Shown: piece by piece, positions 35,524-44,599 of the stretch
Position numbering within the stretch: the first letter of the stretch is position 1
How the letters are laid out: each line of letters starts with the position of its first letter
From: Rugamonas sp. A1-17
GTDB lineage: Bacteria > Pseudomonadota > Gammaproteobacteria > Burkholderiales > Burkholderiaceae_D
Reading direction: 5' to 3'
NCBI GenBank assembly: GCA_025548565.1
Contig: JAJLPB010000013.1
Span: 1-64,000 of the forward strand
DNA: 64,000 nt
Notes under the pieces: generated by a model
Told to the model about the DNA's origin: nothing
What the model saw: the letters and a program-made list of their open reading frames with translations, nothing else
Databases searched by the model: none
Translations under genes and position numbers: made by a program

Positions 35524-35580
35524 GACCAGAGACTAACCTGAAGCTTGATCTGCTTCTCTTCATGTACTATCATTAGTTAC

Positions 35581-36045
35581 ATGAGACGAGACAACAAGCT
35601 TTCTTCCGTGCTGCACGTGCTTTTACACATGCAATACATTGATCGACCACTTACCTCCGAAGAGCTCGCGGGCTATCTGCACACGAACGCTGTATTGGTA
35701 AGGCGTGTGCTAGCGGGTCTGCGGACCCGCGGCTACGTCGCATCGGATAAAGGTCATGGCGGTGGCTGGTCCTTAAGTTGCGACCTTCAAAAGGTCACGC
35801 TACGAGATATCTACGAGGCAGTAGGTGCACCCGCCGTCTTCGCAATGGGAAATCGGAGTGAAAACCCCGCATGTCTGGTCGAACAGGCAGTCAACAACGC
35901 CTTGAATGGCGCATTCCAGGAGGCTGAGCAGTTGCTCATCAGCCGGCTCGGCGACGTCACCTTGGGGGATTTGTCGACGGACTTTAATCTTCGCTACGCG
36001 AAGCATAAACACTCAAAGGATCCGCATGAACACCACGACCTATGA
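35581..36045 (+). CDS. Rrf2-family transcriptional regulator
   Basis: 154-residue winged-helix protein (RRDNKLSSVLHVLLHMQ, YLHTNAVLVRRVLAGLRTRGYV, GHGGGWSLSCDLQKVTLRDIYEAVG). It has Cys in SLSCD and PACLVEQ but not the three-Cys FeS cluster of IscR, resembling YwnA-type regulators. It overlaps the flavoprotein start by 20 bases. Codon choice is less GC-biased than its neighbours. It probably represses the following gene in response to thiol or electrophile stress. Confidence 0.88.
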   Translation: MRRDNKLSSVLHVLLHMQYIDRPLTSEELAGYLHTNAVLVRRVLAGLRTRGYVASDKGHGGGWSLSCDLQKVTLRDIYEAVGAPAVFAMGNRSENPACLVEQAVNNALNGAFQEAEQLLISRLGDVTLGDLSTDFNLRYAKHKHSKDPHEHHDL

Positions 36046-36925
36046 TGTAATCGTTGTCGGAGGAAGCTACGCGGGACTATCCGCCGCTACTCAAATAGCC
36101 CGTACAAGACGCCCTGTTCTGGTCATTGATAGTGGACAGCGCCGCAATCGTTTCGCCACACATTCGCACGGATTCCTGGGACAGGACGGGCGCGCGGCCG
36201 CCGATATCGCAGCTGACGGCAAGGAGCAATTGCTTCGCTATCCCAATGCCGCCTGGCTGGCTGCAAAGGCACTCAATATCGAGAAAGAAAAAGAAGCGTT
36301 CTTGATTCAAGCCGACAGCGGATTGATAAGGGGGAAGCGCGTCATTCTGGCGACCGGCGTAGTCGATGAGCTGCCCGCGATCAACGGCCTGAAGCAGCGC
36401 TGGGGGAAAACCGTCTTTCACTGCCCTTACTGCCACGGCTATGAATTGAACGCTGGCCGCATCGGCGTTATCGCAAGCGGAGAACTATCGATGCACCATG
36501 CTCAGATGTTGCCTGACTGGGGCCCGGTCACCTTGTTCACCAACCAAAGCTTCATTCCGGATGAGGCTCAACGTAAGACTTTGTTCGACCGAGGTGTCAC
36601 GATTGATGAAAATCGCATTCGTCGCATTAGCGGCGACGCGGATGTGGAGTTGGAAGACGGCTCGACGAAACAGATGGATGGTCTTTTCACGCTCTCCCAC
36701 ACACGCATGGCCAGCCCCTTGGCTGAACAGGCGGGTTGCGCTTTTGAAGCGGGACCTCTCGGGAAATTCATACAGGTCGATCTCATGACCAGGAAGACCA
36801 GCGTGCCAGGCATCTATGCCTGTGGTGATGCGGCGCGGGCAATGGGCAACGTGGCTCTGGCGGTTGCGGATGGCGCGCAAGCTGGCGTGGGCGCGCATTT
36901 TTCCTTGCTCTTTCCCGAGCATTGA
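36026..36925 (+). CDS. Thioredoxin-reductase-like FAD/NAD(P) oxidoreductase
   Basis: 299-residue flavoprotein. The FAD-binding motif is VVGGSYAGLSAA at the N-terminus, the redox-active pair is CPYC in FHCPYCHGYEL, and the C-terminal FAD block is GIYACGDAARAMGNVALAVADG. The NADPH motif is degenerate, as in many Rrf2-linked relatives. I start at 36026, which has AAAGGA before it. No thioredoxin gene is adjacent. Like the Rrf2 gene, it looks compositionally foreign. Confidence 0.88.
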   Translation: MNTTTYDVIVVGGSYAGLSAATQIARTRRPVLVIDSGQRRNRFATHSHGFLGQDGRAAADIAADGKEQLLRYPNAAWLAAKALNIEKEKEAFLIQADSGLIRGKRVILATGVVDELPAINGLKQRWGKTVFHCPYCHGYELNAGRIGVIASGELSMHHAQMLPDWGPVTLFTNQSFIPDEAQRKTLFDRGVTIDENRIRRISGDADVELEDGSTKQMDGLFTLSHTRMASPLAEQAGCAFEAGPLGKFIQVDLMTRKTSVPGIYACGDAARAMGNVALAVADGAQAGVGAHFSLLFPEH

Positions 36926-37075
36926 TCATCCTGGCTGCCAAGCGTGGATCATCCCATCCCCCGCTGGTCATTCAATCGCTCGAAACGTGCAGTTCAAATT
37001 CGTTTTTTGCGCTGCACAACGGCACAGTCGTTTAAGATGCTGGTTTCGACTACCTGAGCTCCCCGCTCGGACCCT

Positions 37076-38413
37076 ATGCAAAACCTTCTGCTTGTCGTGC
37101 TCGCCGTGTTCCTGGTCGCGCTCAATGGATTCTTCGTGGCGGCCGAATTCGGCATCGTCACGCTGCGCAAGACGCGCGTGCGCGCCATCGCCAAGACCCA
37201 GGGGCTCAAGGGCCGCATCCTCGGCAAGGTGCACGGCGAACTGGACGCCTACCTGTCCGCCTGCCAGCTCGGCATCACCCTCGCCTCGCTGGGCCTGGGC
37301 TGGATCGGCGAGCCGGCCTTCGCCAGCCTGCTCGAGCCGCTGCTGCACGCGGTCGGCGTCAGCTCGCCCGAGCTGGTCCACGGCATCGCCTTCGTGTTCG
37401 CCTTCTGCGTGATCTCCTTCCTGCACATCGTGGTTGGCGAGCTGGCGCCGAAGTCGCTGGCGATCCGCATGCCGGAAATGATCGGCCTGTGGAGCGCGCT
37501 GCCGCTGTACGGCTTTTACTGGGCCATGTATCCCTTCATCTGGGTGCTCAACGCCAGCGCCGGCATGGTGCTGGGCCTGGCCGGCCTGTCGGGCAAGGGC
37601 GGCCACGACAGCCACTACTCGATCGACGAACTCAAGCTGATCCTGCGCACCAGCCGCCCCGGCGAGAAATTCAACGAGGACGAGCGCAACATCCTGGCCC
37701 ACTCGCTCGATTTCAGCGACCTGGCGGTGTCCGACCTGATGCGCCCGATTAACGAGGTGATCGGCTTGTACGCCAACCGGCCGCTCAACGACAACCTGCA
37801 GACCATGCTGCGCAACCGCTTCAGCCGCTACCCCTACTACGACAAGGACGGCGAGACCGTGCTGGGCGTGGTGCACCTGAAGGACCTGTTCTTCGCCCAG
37901 CAATCGGGCAAGCCGGTGACCGACCTGGTGCCCTTCCTGCGGCCGGTGGAGACGATTTCCGCCCGCACGCCGGCGCTGGAGCAGTTCCGCCGCTTCCGCG
38001 ACGGCGCGCCGCACTTCGCGCTGATCGGCGAAAAGGGCAAGCGTCCGCTGGGCTTCATCACGCTCGACAACCTGCTGGGCGCGATGGTGGGCGAGATCCA
38101 CGACGAGTTCCGCCTCAACGAGAACGACTGGCTCAAGCAGCCCGACGGCACGCTGATCGGCAAGGCCAGCTTGCCTATCTTCTCGCTGGAGCGCACACTG
38201 GGTATCGATATCGAAAATGAGGACCTGGGCCTGGAAGAGGTAGAATCCGTAGGTGGCCTGATCATGCTGAAGCTGGGCGACATCCCCAAGCAGGGACAAC
38301 GCATCAGTTTCCGCAATTTCGACATCGTCGCGAAAAAAATGAACGGCCCGCGCATCCTGCTGGTCAAGGTCATCCCCAAGGATGACACCGAGGACAACGC
38401 GGACCAGGACTAA
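37076..38413 (+). CDS. CorC/HlyC-type (CNNM) membrane protein
   Basis: 445-residue protein of the hemolysin C / CNNM transporter family. An N-terminal DUF21 membrane domain (about residues 1-190, ALNGFFVAAEFGIVTLRKTRVR) is followed by a CBS pair (about 215-335) and the CorC_HlyC C-terminal domain (about 350-435, LPIFSLERTLG). These proteins are implicated in Mg2+ or Co2+ efflux. The 150 bases upstream (36926-37075) contain no gene; I see only a short GATCATCC repeat. Confidence 0.92.
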   Translation: MQNLLLVVLAVFLVALNGFFVAAEFGIVTLRKTRVRAIAKTQGLKGRILGKVHGELDAYLSACQLGITLASLGLGWIGEPAFASLLEPLLHAVGVSSPELVHGIAFVFAFCVISFLHIVVGELAPKSLAIRMPEMIGLWSALPLYGFYWAMYPFIWVLNASAGMVLGLAGLSGKGGHDSHYSIDELKLILRTSRPGEKFNEDERNILAHSLDFSDLAVSDLMRPINEVIGLYANRPLNDNLQTMLRNRFSRYPYYDKDGETVLGVVHLKDLFFAQQSGKPVTDLVPFLRPVETISARTPALEQFRRFRDGAPHFALIGEKGKRPLGFITLDNLLGAMVGEIHDEFRLNENDWLKQPDGTLIGKASLPIFSLERTLGIDIENEDLGLEEVESVGGLIMLKLGDIPKQGQRISFRNFDIVAKKMNGPRILLVKVIPKDDTEDNADQD

Positions 38414-38429
38414 CTTGGTAGGAGGCGCT

Positions 38430-39230
38430 GTGCTTGGCCGACTGATCCTTTGCTGCGCCCTGCTCTGCCCCGCCGTCCCCGGCGTGGCGGCGCCGCGCGG
38501 CGGCTGCGACCACCTGCGCGTGGCCTTCTACGAAGACGGCGCGCTGTTCTACCGCACCGCCACCGGCGGTTGGACCGGCATCGACAAGGAAGTGGTCGAC
38601 GAGCTGGCCCGCCGGCTCGATTGCAAGCTCGATGTCAGCGTCGACTCCAGGGTGCGCATCTGGGCCGCGCTAGCCAACGGCAACATCGACATATCGGTGT
38701 CCGCCATTCCGCTGCCGGAACGCGAAAAAATCGGCCGCTTCGTGCCCTACATGGTGGACCGTAATTTCGTCCTGCTGCACAGGGGGCTCAGCGCGCGCCT
38801 GAACGGCATGGACAGCTTCCTCGCCGATCCCCAATACAAAATCGCCGTGGTCAAGAGCTACAAGCACGGCCGCGCCTATGAGGTATGGCTGGCCAAGCTG
38901 CGGGAACAGGGCCGCGTGTACGAGACGCCCGACCACCTGTCGATGATGCGGCTGTTCAAACTGGGCCGCGTGGACGCCGTCATGGTCACACCCACCAGCT
39001 GGTATCCGCTGGTCAAGCAGGAGCAGCTGGCCGGCACCTACAGCGTGATGGATTGGGCGCCGCGCGAGAACATGGTGTCGGGGCTGGTGCTGTCGCGCCG
39101 CAGCGTCGACGAGGCCACCGTGGAGCGCTTCCGCCAGGCCGTGAAGGCGATGCGCGATGACGGCACGCTGCGCCGCATCTTCGAGCGCCACACGGACGCC
39201 GACACCGCCGCGCAGATGGTCAACTTCTAG
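38430..39230 (+). CDS. Periplasmic amino-acid-type solute-binding protein
   Basis: 266-residue SBP_bac_3-like protein with a signal peptide (LGRLILCCALLCPAVPGVAA). The fold pattern runs from LRVAFYEDGALFY through GIDKEVVDELARRLDCKLD to VSAIPLPEREKIGRFVPYM. I place the start at the GTG at 38430 because AGGAGG lies at 38420-38425 and the protein then opens in a signal peptide; an ATG at 38382 lies inside the upstream gene. No permease or ATPase is adjacent, so it is an orphan receptor, possibly a sensor or an amino-acid binding protein. Confidence 0.82.
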   Translation: MLGRLILCCALLCPAVPGVAAPRGGCDHLRVAFYEDGALFYRTATGGWTGIDKEVVDELARRLDCKLDVSVDSRVRIWAALANGNIDISVSAIPLPEREKIGRFVPYMVDRNFVLLHRGLSARLNGMDSFLADPQYKIAVVKSYKHGRAYEVWLAKLREQGRVYETPDHLSMMRLFKLGRVDAVMVTPTSWYPLVKQEQLAGTYSVMDWAPRENMVSGLVLSRRSVDEATVERFRQAVKAMRDDGTLRRIFERHTDADTAAQMVNF

Positions 39231-40264
39231 GCGGCCTCGCCGGTCCAGTTGCGCAGCAGGCCCAGGCCCACGGCCAGCAGGGTCGGGCCGATGAACAGGC
39301 CGACGAAGCCGAACGCCAGCACGCCGCCCATCACGCCCAGCAGCACCAGGATGAACGGCAGGCTGCTGCCCCGACTGATCAGCATGGGCTTGACCACGTT
39401 GTCGACGCCGCTGATCACGAAGAAGCCCCACACCAGCATGAACACGCCCCAGCCGGTGCTGCCCTCGCTGAACAGCCAGGCCGCCGCGCCGCCCCAGATC
39501 AGCGGCGGGCCGACCGGGATCAGCGACAGCAGGAAGGTGGCCACCGACAGCAGCGCCACCGCCGGCACGCCGGCGATCAGGAAGCCGATGGCGGCCACGC
39601 CGGCCTGCGCCAGCGCCGTGCCCAGCAGGCCATACATGACGCCGCGCACGGTGCGGCTGACGGTGTCCGCCACCGCCGCGCCCTGCTCGCCGATCAGCTT
39701 GTCCAGGCCGGTGGCCAGCGCCGCCAGCAGCGCCTGGCCGTCGCGGTACAGGAAGAAGCTGACGAACACCGCCAGGCTGACCTGCGCCACGCCGCTGCCC
39801 AGCACCATGCCGCCGCCCAGCAGGAAGCGGCGCGCCGGCTCCAGCAGGTTCCTGGCGACGTTGAGCAATTCCTCGCGGCTGCCCAGCAGCTTGCGCAGAT
39901 AGGTGTCGGCCGCCTCGCCCACCAGCGGGAATTCCTTCAGCCAGGCCGGCGGCACCAGCGTGCCGCTGCCGAGGCTGGCCTTGATTTGTTCATAGAATTC
40001 GGTGGCATTGTCGGCAATGTTCCAGGTGACCAGCGCCAGCGGCACGATGATCAGCACGGTCAGGCCGGCGCTCATGGTGGCGGCGGCCAGCCAGCGGCGC
40101 TGCTTGCAGCGCGCCAGCAGCCGCAGGTACAGCGGCCAGCTGGAGATGGTGATGGCGGTGGCGAACAGGATGGCGGCCAGGAAGGGCCGCAGCACCGTCA
40201 GGCAGCCGATCACCAGCAGGACGATGGCGGCGAGGCGGGTGTAGGGCTGGAAGCGCGGATGCAT
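39227..40264 (-). CDS. AI-2E-family (PerM-like) membrane protein
   Basis: 345-residue polytopic protein with eight-segment topology (LAAIVLLVIGCLTVLRPFLA, GPPLIWGGAAAWLF, LLGVMGGVLAFGFVGLFIGP). The family includes YdgG/TqsA, named for AI-2 export, but most members have other or unknown cargo such as Na+/H+. It is convergent with the solute-binding gene (4-base overlap) and 10 bases downstream of the SCO gene's stop on the same strand, so it may ride on the haem/oxidase transcript. Confidence 0.9.
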   Translation of the reverse strand: MHPRFQPYTRLAAIVLLVIGCLTVLRPFLAAILFATAITISSWPLYLRLLARCKQRRWLAAATMSAGLTVLIIVPLALVTWNIADNATEFYEQIKASLGSGTLVPPAWLKEFPLVGEAADTYLRKLLGSREELLNVARNLLEPARRFLLGGGMVLGSGVAQVSLAVFVSFFLYRDGQALLAALATGLDKLIGEQGAAVADTVSRTVRGVMYGLLGTALAQAGVAAIGFLIAGVPAVALLSVATFLLSLIPVGPPLIWGGAAAWLFSEGSTGWGVFMLVWGFFVISGVDNVVKPMLISRGSSLPFILVLLGVMGGVLAFGFVGLFIGPTLLAVGLGLLRNWTGEAA

Positions 40265-40274
40265 GCGCGCGCCG

Positions 40275-40874
40275 TCAGGGCTGGGCCAGCAGCAGCTTCA
40301 GGTCGTGCACGATGGGCGCCGGACCCTGGCCGGCGCGCACCAGCAGGCGGATCTTGCCCTGCTTGTCGAACACGTAGCTGGCGGCGGTGTGGTCCATCGA
40401 ATAGCTGCCCGGCGTCTTGCCCGGCACCTTGGCGTAGTACACCTTGAATTCCTTGCCGACGGCGGCGGTCTGCTCGGCCGTGCCGTACAGGCCCAGGAAG
40501 CGCTTGTCGAACGCCGGCACGTATTCGGCCAGCAGTTGCTGCGTATCGCGCTCGGGGTCGACGGTCACGAACAGCACCTGCACCTGGTCGGCCTGCGGGC
40601 CCAGCTCCTTCATCGCGGCCGACATCTCGGCCATCGTGGTCGGGCACACGTCCGGGCACTGGGTATAGCCGAAGAACATCAGCACGACCTTGCCCTTGAA
40701 GTCGGCCAGCGTGCGCGGCTTGCCGTTGTGGTCGGTCAGCGCGAAGTCCTTGGCGTACGGCAGGCCGGTCAGGTCGGTGTTGGTGAATTCCAGGCGCGGC
40801 GCGGCGGGCCTGCGCTCGCAGGCGGCCAGCAACACGGACAGGGCCATCAGGCCGACAGCGAGCAGTTTTTTCAT
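40275..40874 (-). CDS. SCO1/SenC copper chaperone lipoprotein
   Basis: 199-residue periplasmic lipoprotein (LLAAC, Cys19) with a thioredoxin-like fold. Copper ligands are CPDVCP (Cys73 and Cys77) and His162 in MDHTAAS. It delivers copper to the CuA centre of cytochrome oxidase subunit II. Its start overlaps the ctaB stop by one base (TGATG). It ends the assembly arm ctaA / ctaB / SCO. Confidence 0.95.
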   Translation of the reverse strand: MKKLLAVGLMALSVLLAACERRPAAPRLEFTNTDLTGLPYAKDFALTDHNGKPRTLADFKGKVVLMFFGYTQCPDVCPTTMAEMSAAMKELGPQADQVQVLFVTVDPERDTQQLLAEYVPAFDKRFLGLYGTAEQTAAVGKEFKVYYAKVPGKTPGSYSMDHTAASYVFDKQGKIRLLVRAGQGPAPIVHDLKLLLAQP

Positions 40875-41767
40875 CAGAATTTGAAGTAGTGGTCCACCAG
40901 CAGCGCCACGAACAGCAGCGACAGGTAGATGATCGACCAGGTGAAGGCCTTGCGGGCGATCAGGTCGGTGTAATGACGGTAGATTTTCCAGGCGTGGTGC
41001 AGGAACACGGCGTTCAGCGCGACCGCGCTGGCCAGGTAGATCAGGCCGCTCATATGCACGGCATACGGCAGCAAGGTGGTGGCGGCCAGCGCGATCGAGT
41101 ACAGCCAGACGTGGAACTGCGTGAACTGCATGCCGTGCGTGACCGGCAGCATCGGCAGGCCGGACTTGGCGTAGTCGTCGCGGCGGTACATGGCCAGCGC
41201 CCAGAAGTGCGGCGGGGTCCAGACGAAGATGATCAGCACCAGCAGCCAGGCTTGCATCGGCACGTCGTTGGCGACGGCGGCCCAGCCCAGCGCCGGCGGC
41301 ATCGCGCCCGACAGGCCGCCGATGACGATGTTCTGCGGCGTGGCCGGCTTCAGGATCATGGTGTAGATGATGGCGTAGCCGACGAAGGTGACAAAGGTCA
41401 GCCACATCGTCAGCGGGTTCACCAGCGAGTACAGGATCCACATGCCGGCGCCGCCGATGACGGCGGCGAACACCACGGTCTGCATGACGGTGATCTCGCC
41501 CATGGCCATCGGGCGGCGGGCGGTGCGCGCCATGCGGGCGTCGATCTCGCGCTCGGCCAGGCAATTGACCGCGAAGGCCGCGCCGGCCAGCAGCCAGATG
41601 CCGGCGGTGGCGGCCACCAGCAGGCGCCAGTCCGGCATGCCGTCGCTGGCGAGGAACATGCCGATCACGGCGCAGAACACAGCCAGCTGGGTGACGCGGG
41701 GCTTGGTCAGCGCCCAGTATTGCGAGGCGCGGCTGACGGATTTGGAGGTGGCGGTGTGTGTGGTCAT
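40874..41767 (-). CDS. ctaB: Protoheme IX farnesyltransferase (haem O synthase)
   Basis: 297-residue UbiA-superfamily membrane enzyme that farnesylates haem B to haem O. Polyprenyl-diphosphate sites are visible: NCLAEREIDARMARTARRPM is the first Asp/Glu cluster, and YRRDDYAKSGLPMLP the second. About seven to nine transmembrane helices. It overlaps ctaA by one base (TAATG) and SCO by one base. Confidence 0.95.
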   Translation of the reverse strand: MTTHTATSKSVSRASQYWALTKPRVTQLAVFCAVIGMFLASDGMPDWRLLVAATAGIWLLAGAAFAVNCLAEREIDARMARTARRPMAMGEITVMQTVVFAAVIGGAGMWILYSLVNPLTMWLTFVTFVGYAIIYTMILKPATPQNIVIGGLSGAMPPALGWAAVANDVPMQAWLLVLIIFVWTPPHFWALAMYRRDDYAKSGLPMLPVTHGMQFTQFHVWLYSIALAATTLLPYAVHMSGLIYLASAVALNAVFLHHAWKIYRHYTDLIARKAFTWSIIYLSLLFVALLVDHYFKF

Positions 41768-42924
41768 TAGCGATGCGTAGTGTGCAGGGATGCCGCGCCA
41801 GAGGCTGCCTTTTTGGCAAGATCGTACTGGTACTTAGCCTTGTAGTTTAACATGGTCAGCAACAGGACCAGCAGCGCCGCACCAGCGTTGTGCAGCACCG
41901 CGATCGCCAGTGGGAAGCTGAGGTAGATGGTGGCGATGCCGGTGGCGATCTGCGCGCCCAAGGTCAGCGCCAGGTAGCGGGCGGTTTGATGCAGCGCCGC
42001 GTGCTCCCACGCGCGCCAGGCCGTGTAGCCTGCCACCAGCGCGACCAGCAAGCCGAAGTTGCGGTGCACCCAGTGGATGGCCGTCAGCGCGGAGAACGGC
42101 AGGTAGTGGCCGGCGGCGGTCTTGCCCAGCTCGCGCCACAGGGTGAAGCCGTGTTCGAAGTCCATGTCCGGCACCAGCTTGCCGCCGCACAGCGGGAAGT
42201 CGGTGCAGGCCAGCGTGGCGTAGTTGGTGCTGGTCCAGCCGCCTAGCGCCAGTTGCGCCAGCAGCAGCACGGCCGAGGCGGCGGCCAGCAGGCGGATGTT
42301 GCGCATCGCCGGCGGCGAGGCGGTCACCGTGCGCACCGGCGCGATCAGCTGGTTCTGGCGGCCGCCGTACCAGGCCAGCAAGGCCAGCAGGCCCATGCCC
42401 AGCAACAGGTGGGTGGTGACGATCACCGGTTGCAGTTTCAGCGTGACGGTCCAGGCGCCGAACGCGCCCTGCAGGCAGACAAACAGGAACAGCGCGGTCG
42501 GCAGCCATGGCGCGTACTCGGACCGCGCGCCCCGCGACTTGCGCCACTGGAACCAGGATTGCGCCATCATCGCCACGATCAGCACGCCGATCGCCATCGC
42601 CAGGTAGCGGTGGATCATCTCGATCCAGGCCTTGAACACCGTCACCGGGCCGGTCGGCAACAGCGCCTCGGCCGCCGTGATCTGCTCGTGCGCCAGGAAG
42701 GGATTGGCGGCGCCGTAGCAGCCCGGCCAGTCCGGGCAGCCGAGGCCGGAGTCGGTCAGGCGCGTGAAGGCGCCAAACACGATCAGGTCGAAAGTCAGGA
42801 ACACGCTGACCCAGACCAGCTTGCGATATTTGTTGGCGTCGGACGAGGTCCACACCAGCGACAACGGCAGCAGCGCCACCAGCAGCGCCGTCACGGCCAT
42901 TTGAGCGAGAGTGGTGGAATGCAT
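41767..42924 (-). CDS. ctaA: Haem A synthase
   Basis: 385-residue eight-helix membrane protein that converts haem O to haem A. It shows the conserved extracytoplasmic loop GAFTRLTDSGLGCPDWPGCYG, His-bearing helices (EMIHRYLAMAIG, THLLLGMG, IHWVHRNFGL) and a second half related to the first. It is co-translated with ctaB and 3 bases from the upstream assembly gene. Confidence 0.95.
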   Translation of the reverse strand: MHSTTLAQMAVTALLVALLPLSLVWTSSDANKYRKLVWVSVFLTFDLIVFGAFTRLTDSGLGCPDWPGCYGAANPFLAHEQITAAEALLPTGPVTVFKAWIEMIHRYLAMAIGVLIVAMMAQSWFQWRKSRGARSEYAPWLPTALFLFVCLQGAFGAWTVTLKLQPVIVTTHLLLGMGLLALLAWYGGRQNQLIAPVRTVTASPPAMRNIRLLAAASAVLLLAQLALGGWTSTNYATLACTDFPLCGGKLVPDMDFEHGFTLWRELGKTAAGHYLPFSALTAIHWVHRNFGLLVALVAGYTAWRAWEHAALHQTARYLALTLGAQIATGIATIYLSFPLAIAVLHNAGAALLVLLLTMLNYKAKYQYDLAKKAASGAASLHTTHR

Positions 42925-42927
42925 GGG

Positions 42928-43545
42928 TCAGCCTATCGCCGAAGCCTTCAGCAGCTTGCTGATGTCCTTGTGGACTTTCTTCACCTTCTCGGTGTCGCTG
43001 GAGACCGCGCCTTTCGGGAAGCGCATCATCAGGTTGCCCAGCGGGTCGATCAGGTAGACGTGGTCGGCGGCGCGGTCGCCGGCGGCCTGCTCCAGCGGCA
43101 GCCATTTTTCCACCACGGCGGCCGGCGCGCGCAGCATGCGGGTGCCGTCGTTGACGCGCATGAGCAGCGTGTCGAGCGGCTGGTCGTCGGTGATCAGCCA
43201 CACGCGTTCGATGCGCTCCATCTCCTTGCCCTGCATGGTGCGCAGCTGGCGCATGGCGAACAGCTGGTCCTGGCAGTCCTGCCGGCAGTCGGACGGGCCG
43301 ACCTTGAGCATGATCCACTTGCCCTTGTAGTTCTCCAGCGTGGCCGGCTTGCCGTCCAGCGTGGTGCTGGCCATGGCCGGAATCGGATGATCGCGCGGAT
43401 CGATCAGCGCGCCGTAGTTGGTCACGCCGCCCTTGGGCTTGATGACGTAATACGTGAGATAGGAACCCACCAGCGGCGCGGCGCACACGGCCAGCACCAG
43501 CAACAATTTCCAGCGTCCACGGCCTTGATTACTTTTGTTTTCCAC
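42928..43545 (-). CDS. Membrane-anchored thioredoxin-like protein of the oxidase cluster
   Basis: 205-residue protein with one N-terminal transmembrane anchor (LLLVLAVCAAPLVGSYLTYY) and a periplasmic region. GKWIMLKVGPSDCRQDCQDQ resembles the SCO position but has a CxxxC spaced pair (DCRQDC) without the surrounding CPDVCP. It is typically found between SURF1 and ctaA in betaproteobacteria. It probably aids oxidase maturation (Cu or thiol handling), though unproven. It overlaps SURF1 by 17 bases. Confidence 0.82.
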   Translation of the reverse strand: MENKSNQGRGRWKLLLVLAVCAAPLVGSYLTYYVIKPKGGVTNYGALIDPRDHPIPAMASTTLDGKPATLENYKGKWIMLKVGPSDCRQDCQDQLFAMRQLRTMQGKEMERIERVWLITDDQPLDTLLMRVNDGTRMLRAPAAVVEKWLPLEQAAGDRAADHVYLIDPLGNLMMRFPKGAVSSDTEKVKKVHKDISKLLKASAIG

Positions 43546-44260
43546 GTCTGAATCCGTTCACCACAAAGAAGATAACAGCCATCGCCGACAGTGCGTACCA
43601 CTGGAAGGCATAGCCCTGATGTTTTTCCACGCCCAGCGCCGGCGCCGGCCAGTCGCGCACCATGCGCGTGTCGTCGCCGGCCGGCTTGGCCGCGCCGGCC
43701 TGCTCGATCAGGAACGGCTGCATGGTCAGGCCGCTGTCCTTGGCCACCTGCAGCGGATCGGCGTTCTGCACGATGGCGCCCGGCGTCAGCGTCGGCGCCT
43801 TGCCCAGCTCCAGCACGTGGCCGGCGTCGATACGCGCCATGCCCTCCAGCGTGACCGGGCCGGACGGCGTGGCGTAGGCCGGCAGTTTGGCGCGGTCGGC
43901 CGGATCGCGCGGCAGCCAGCCCCTCGCCACCAGCACGTGCATGCCCGATCCCGCGATTTTAAACGGCATCAGCAAATAAAACCCGGAGCGCCCGGCCGAC
44001 GGGCGGTTGTCCAGGTATAGCGGCCAGTTGGCGACGAATTCGCCGGTGACGGCCACGCGGCGGAACTCCACCGCCTCGGCCGCCAGCGGCGCGCCGTCCA
44101 GCACCACGGGCGCGCTGGCGTTGCCCTGGGCCAGCTTGGCCTGCAACACCAGCTTTTGTGCGGCGCGGCGCTCCTGCCAGTTGCCCAGCTGGATGCCCAG
44201 CGTGACCACCAGCACGGTCGCCACGAAAGGGATCAGTTTAAAACGGAACGCAATACCCAT
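43529..44260 (-). CDS. SURF1-family oxidase assembly protein
   Basis: 243-residue protein with N- and C-terminal transmembrane helices bracketing a periplasmic domain. It has the SURF1 blocks GNWQERRAAQKL, WPLYLDNRPSAGRSGFYLLMPF, LVARGWLPRD and HQGYAFQWYALSAM. It delivers haem A for subunit I assembly. It opens the minus-strand arm SURF1 / Trx-like / ctaA / ctaB / SCO. Confidence 0.94.
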   Translation of the reverse strand: MGIAFRFKLIPFVATVLVVTLGIQLGNWQERRAAQKLVLQAKLAQGNASAPVVLDGAPLAAEAVEFRRVAVTGEFVANWPLYLDNRPSAGRSGFYLLMPFKIAGSGMHVLVARGWLPRDPADRAKLPAYATPSGPVTLEGMARIDAGHVLELGKAPTLTPGAIVQNADPLQVAKDSGLTMQPFLIEQAGAAKPAGDDTRMVRDWPAPALGVEKHQGYAFQWYALSAMAVIFFVVNGFRRGKQK

Positions 44261-44300
44261 TACAATGGAACCTTCATCAATTCACTCCCCCTGCCAAGCC

Positions 44301-44504
44301 ATGAAAATTGCTGTCGCCATCGCGTTCATTCTGATCATCGGCAGCCTGGCTTCCGCGTTCTTCTTCCTGATGCGCGACAAGGGCAAGAGCAACAACACCG
44401 TGCGCGCGCTGGCGGTGCGGGTCGGCCTGTCGATCGCGCTGTTCATCGCGCTGCTGGTTGCGTACAAGCTGGGCTACATCCAGCCCACCGGCATCCGCGG
44501 CTGA
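44301..44504 (+). CDS. DUF2909 twin-transmembrane small protein
   Basis: 67-residue protein made almost entirely of two helices (IAVAIAFILIIGSLASAFFFL and LSIALFIALLVAYKLGY) joined by a short Lys/Asn/Arg linker. It sits divergently beside SURF1, where DUF2909 members are found in betaproteobacterial oxidase loci. Function unknown; probably linked to oxidase assembly. In this genome it marks one boundary of the inserted block. Confidence 0.85.
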   Translation: MKIAVAIAFILIIGSLASAFFFLMRDKGKSNNTVRALAVRVGLSIALFIALLVAYKLGYIQPTGIRG

Positions 44505-44599
44505 TTATAGTTCACCTGATAGCGCAGTTCGAAAAACCTTTTTCCACGGAAGGGAATCGGGCTGCGGCCGGGACGGGAGCTTTTCGCCGGGCGCGCGAT

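Noticed and set aside
38382..38429. ATG start inside the CorC-type gene for the solute-binding protein
   Set aside because: The GTG at 38430 is preceded by AGGAGG and opens directly into a signal peptide; the longer version puts 16 polar residues ahead of it.
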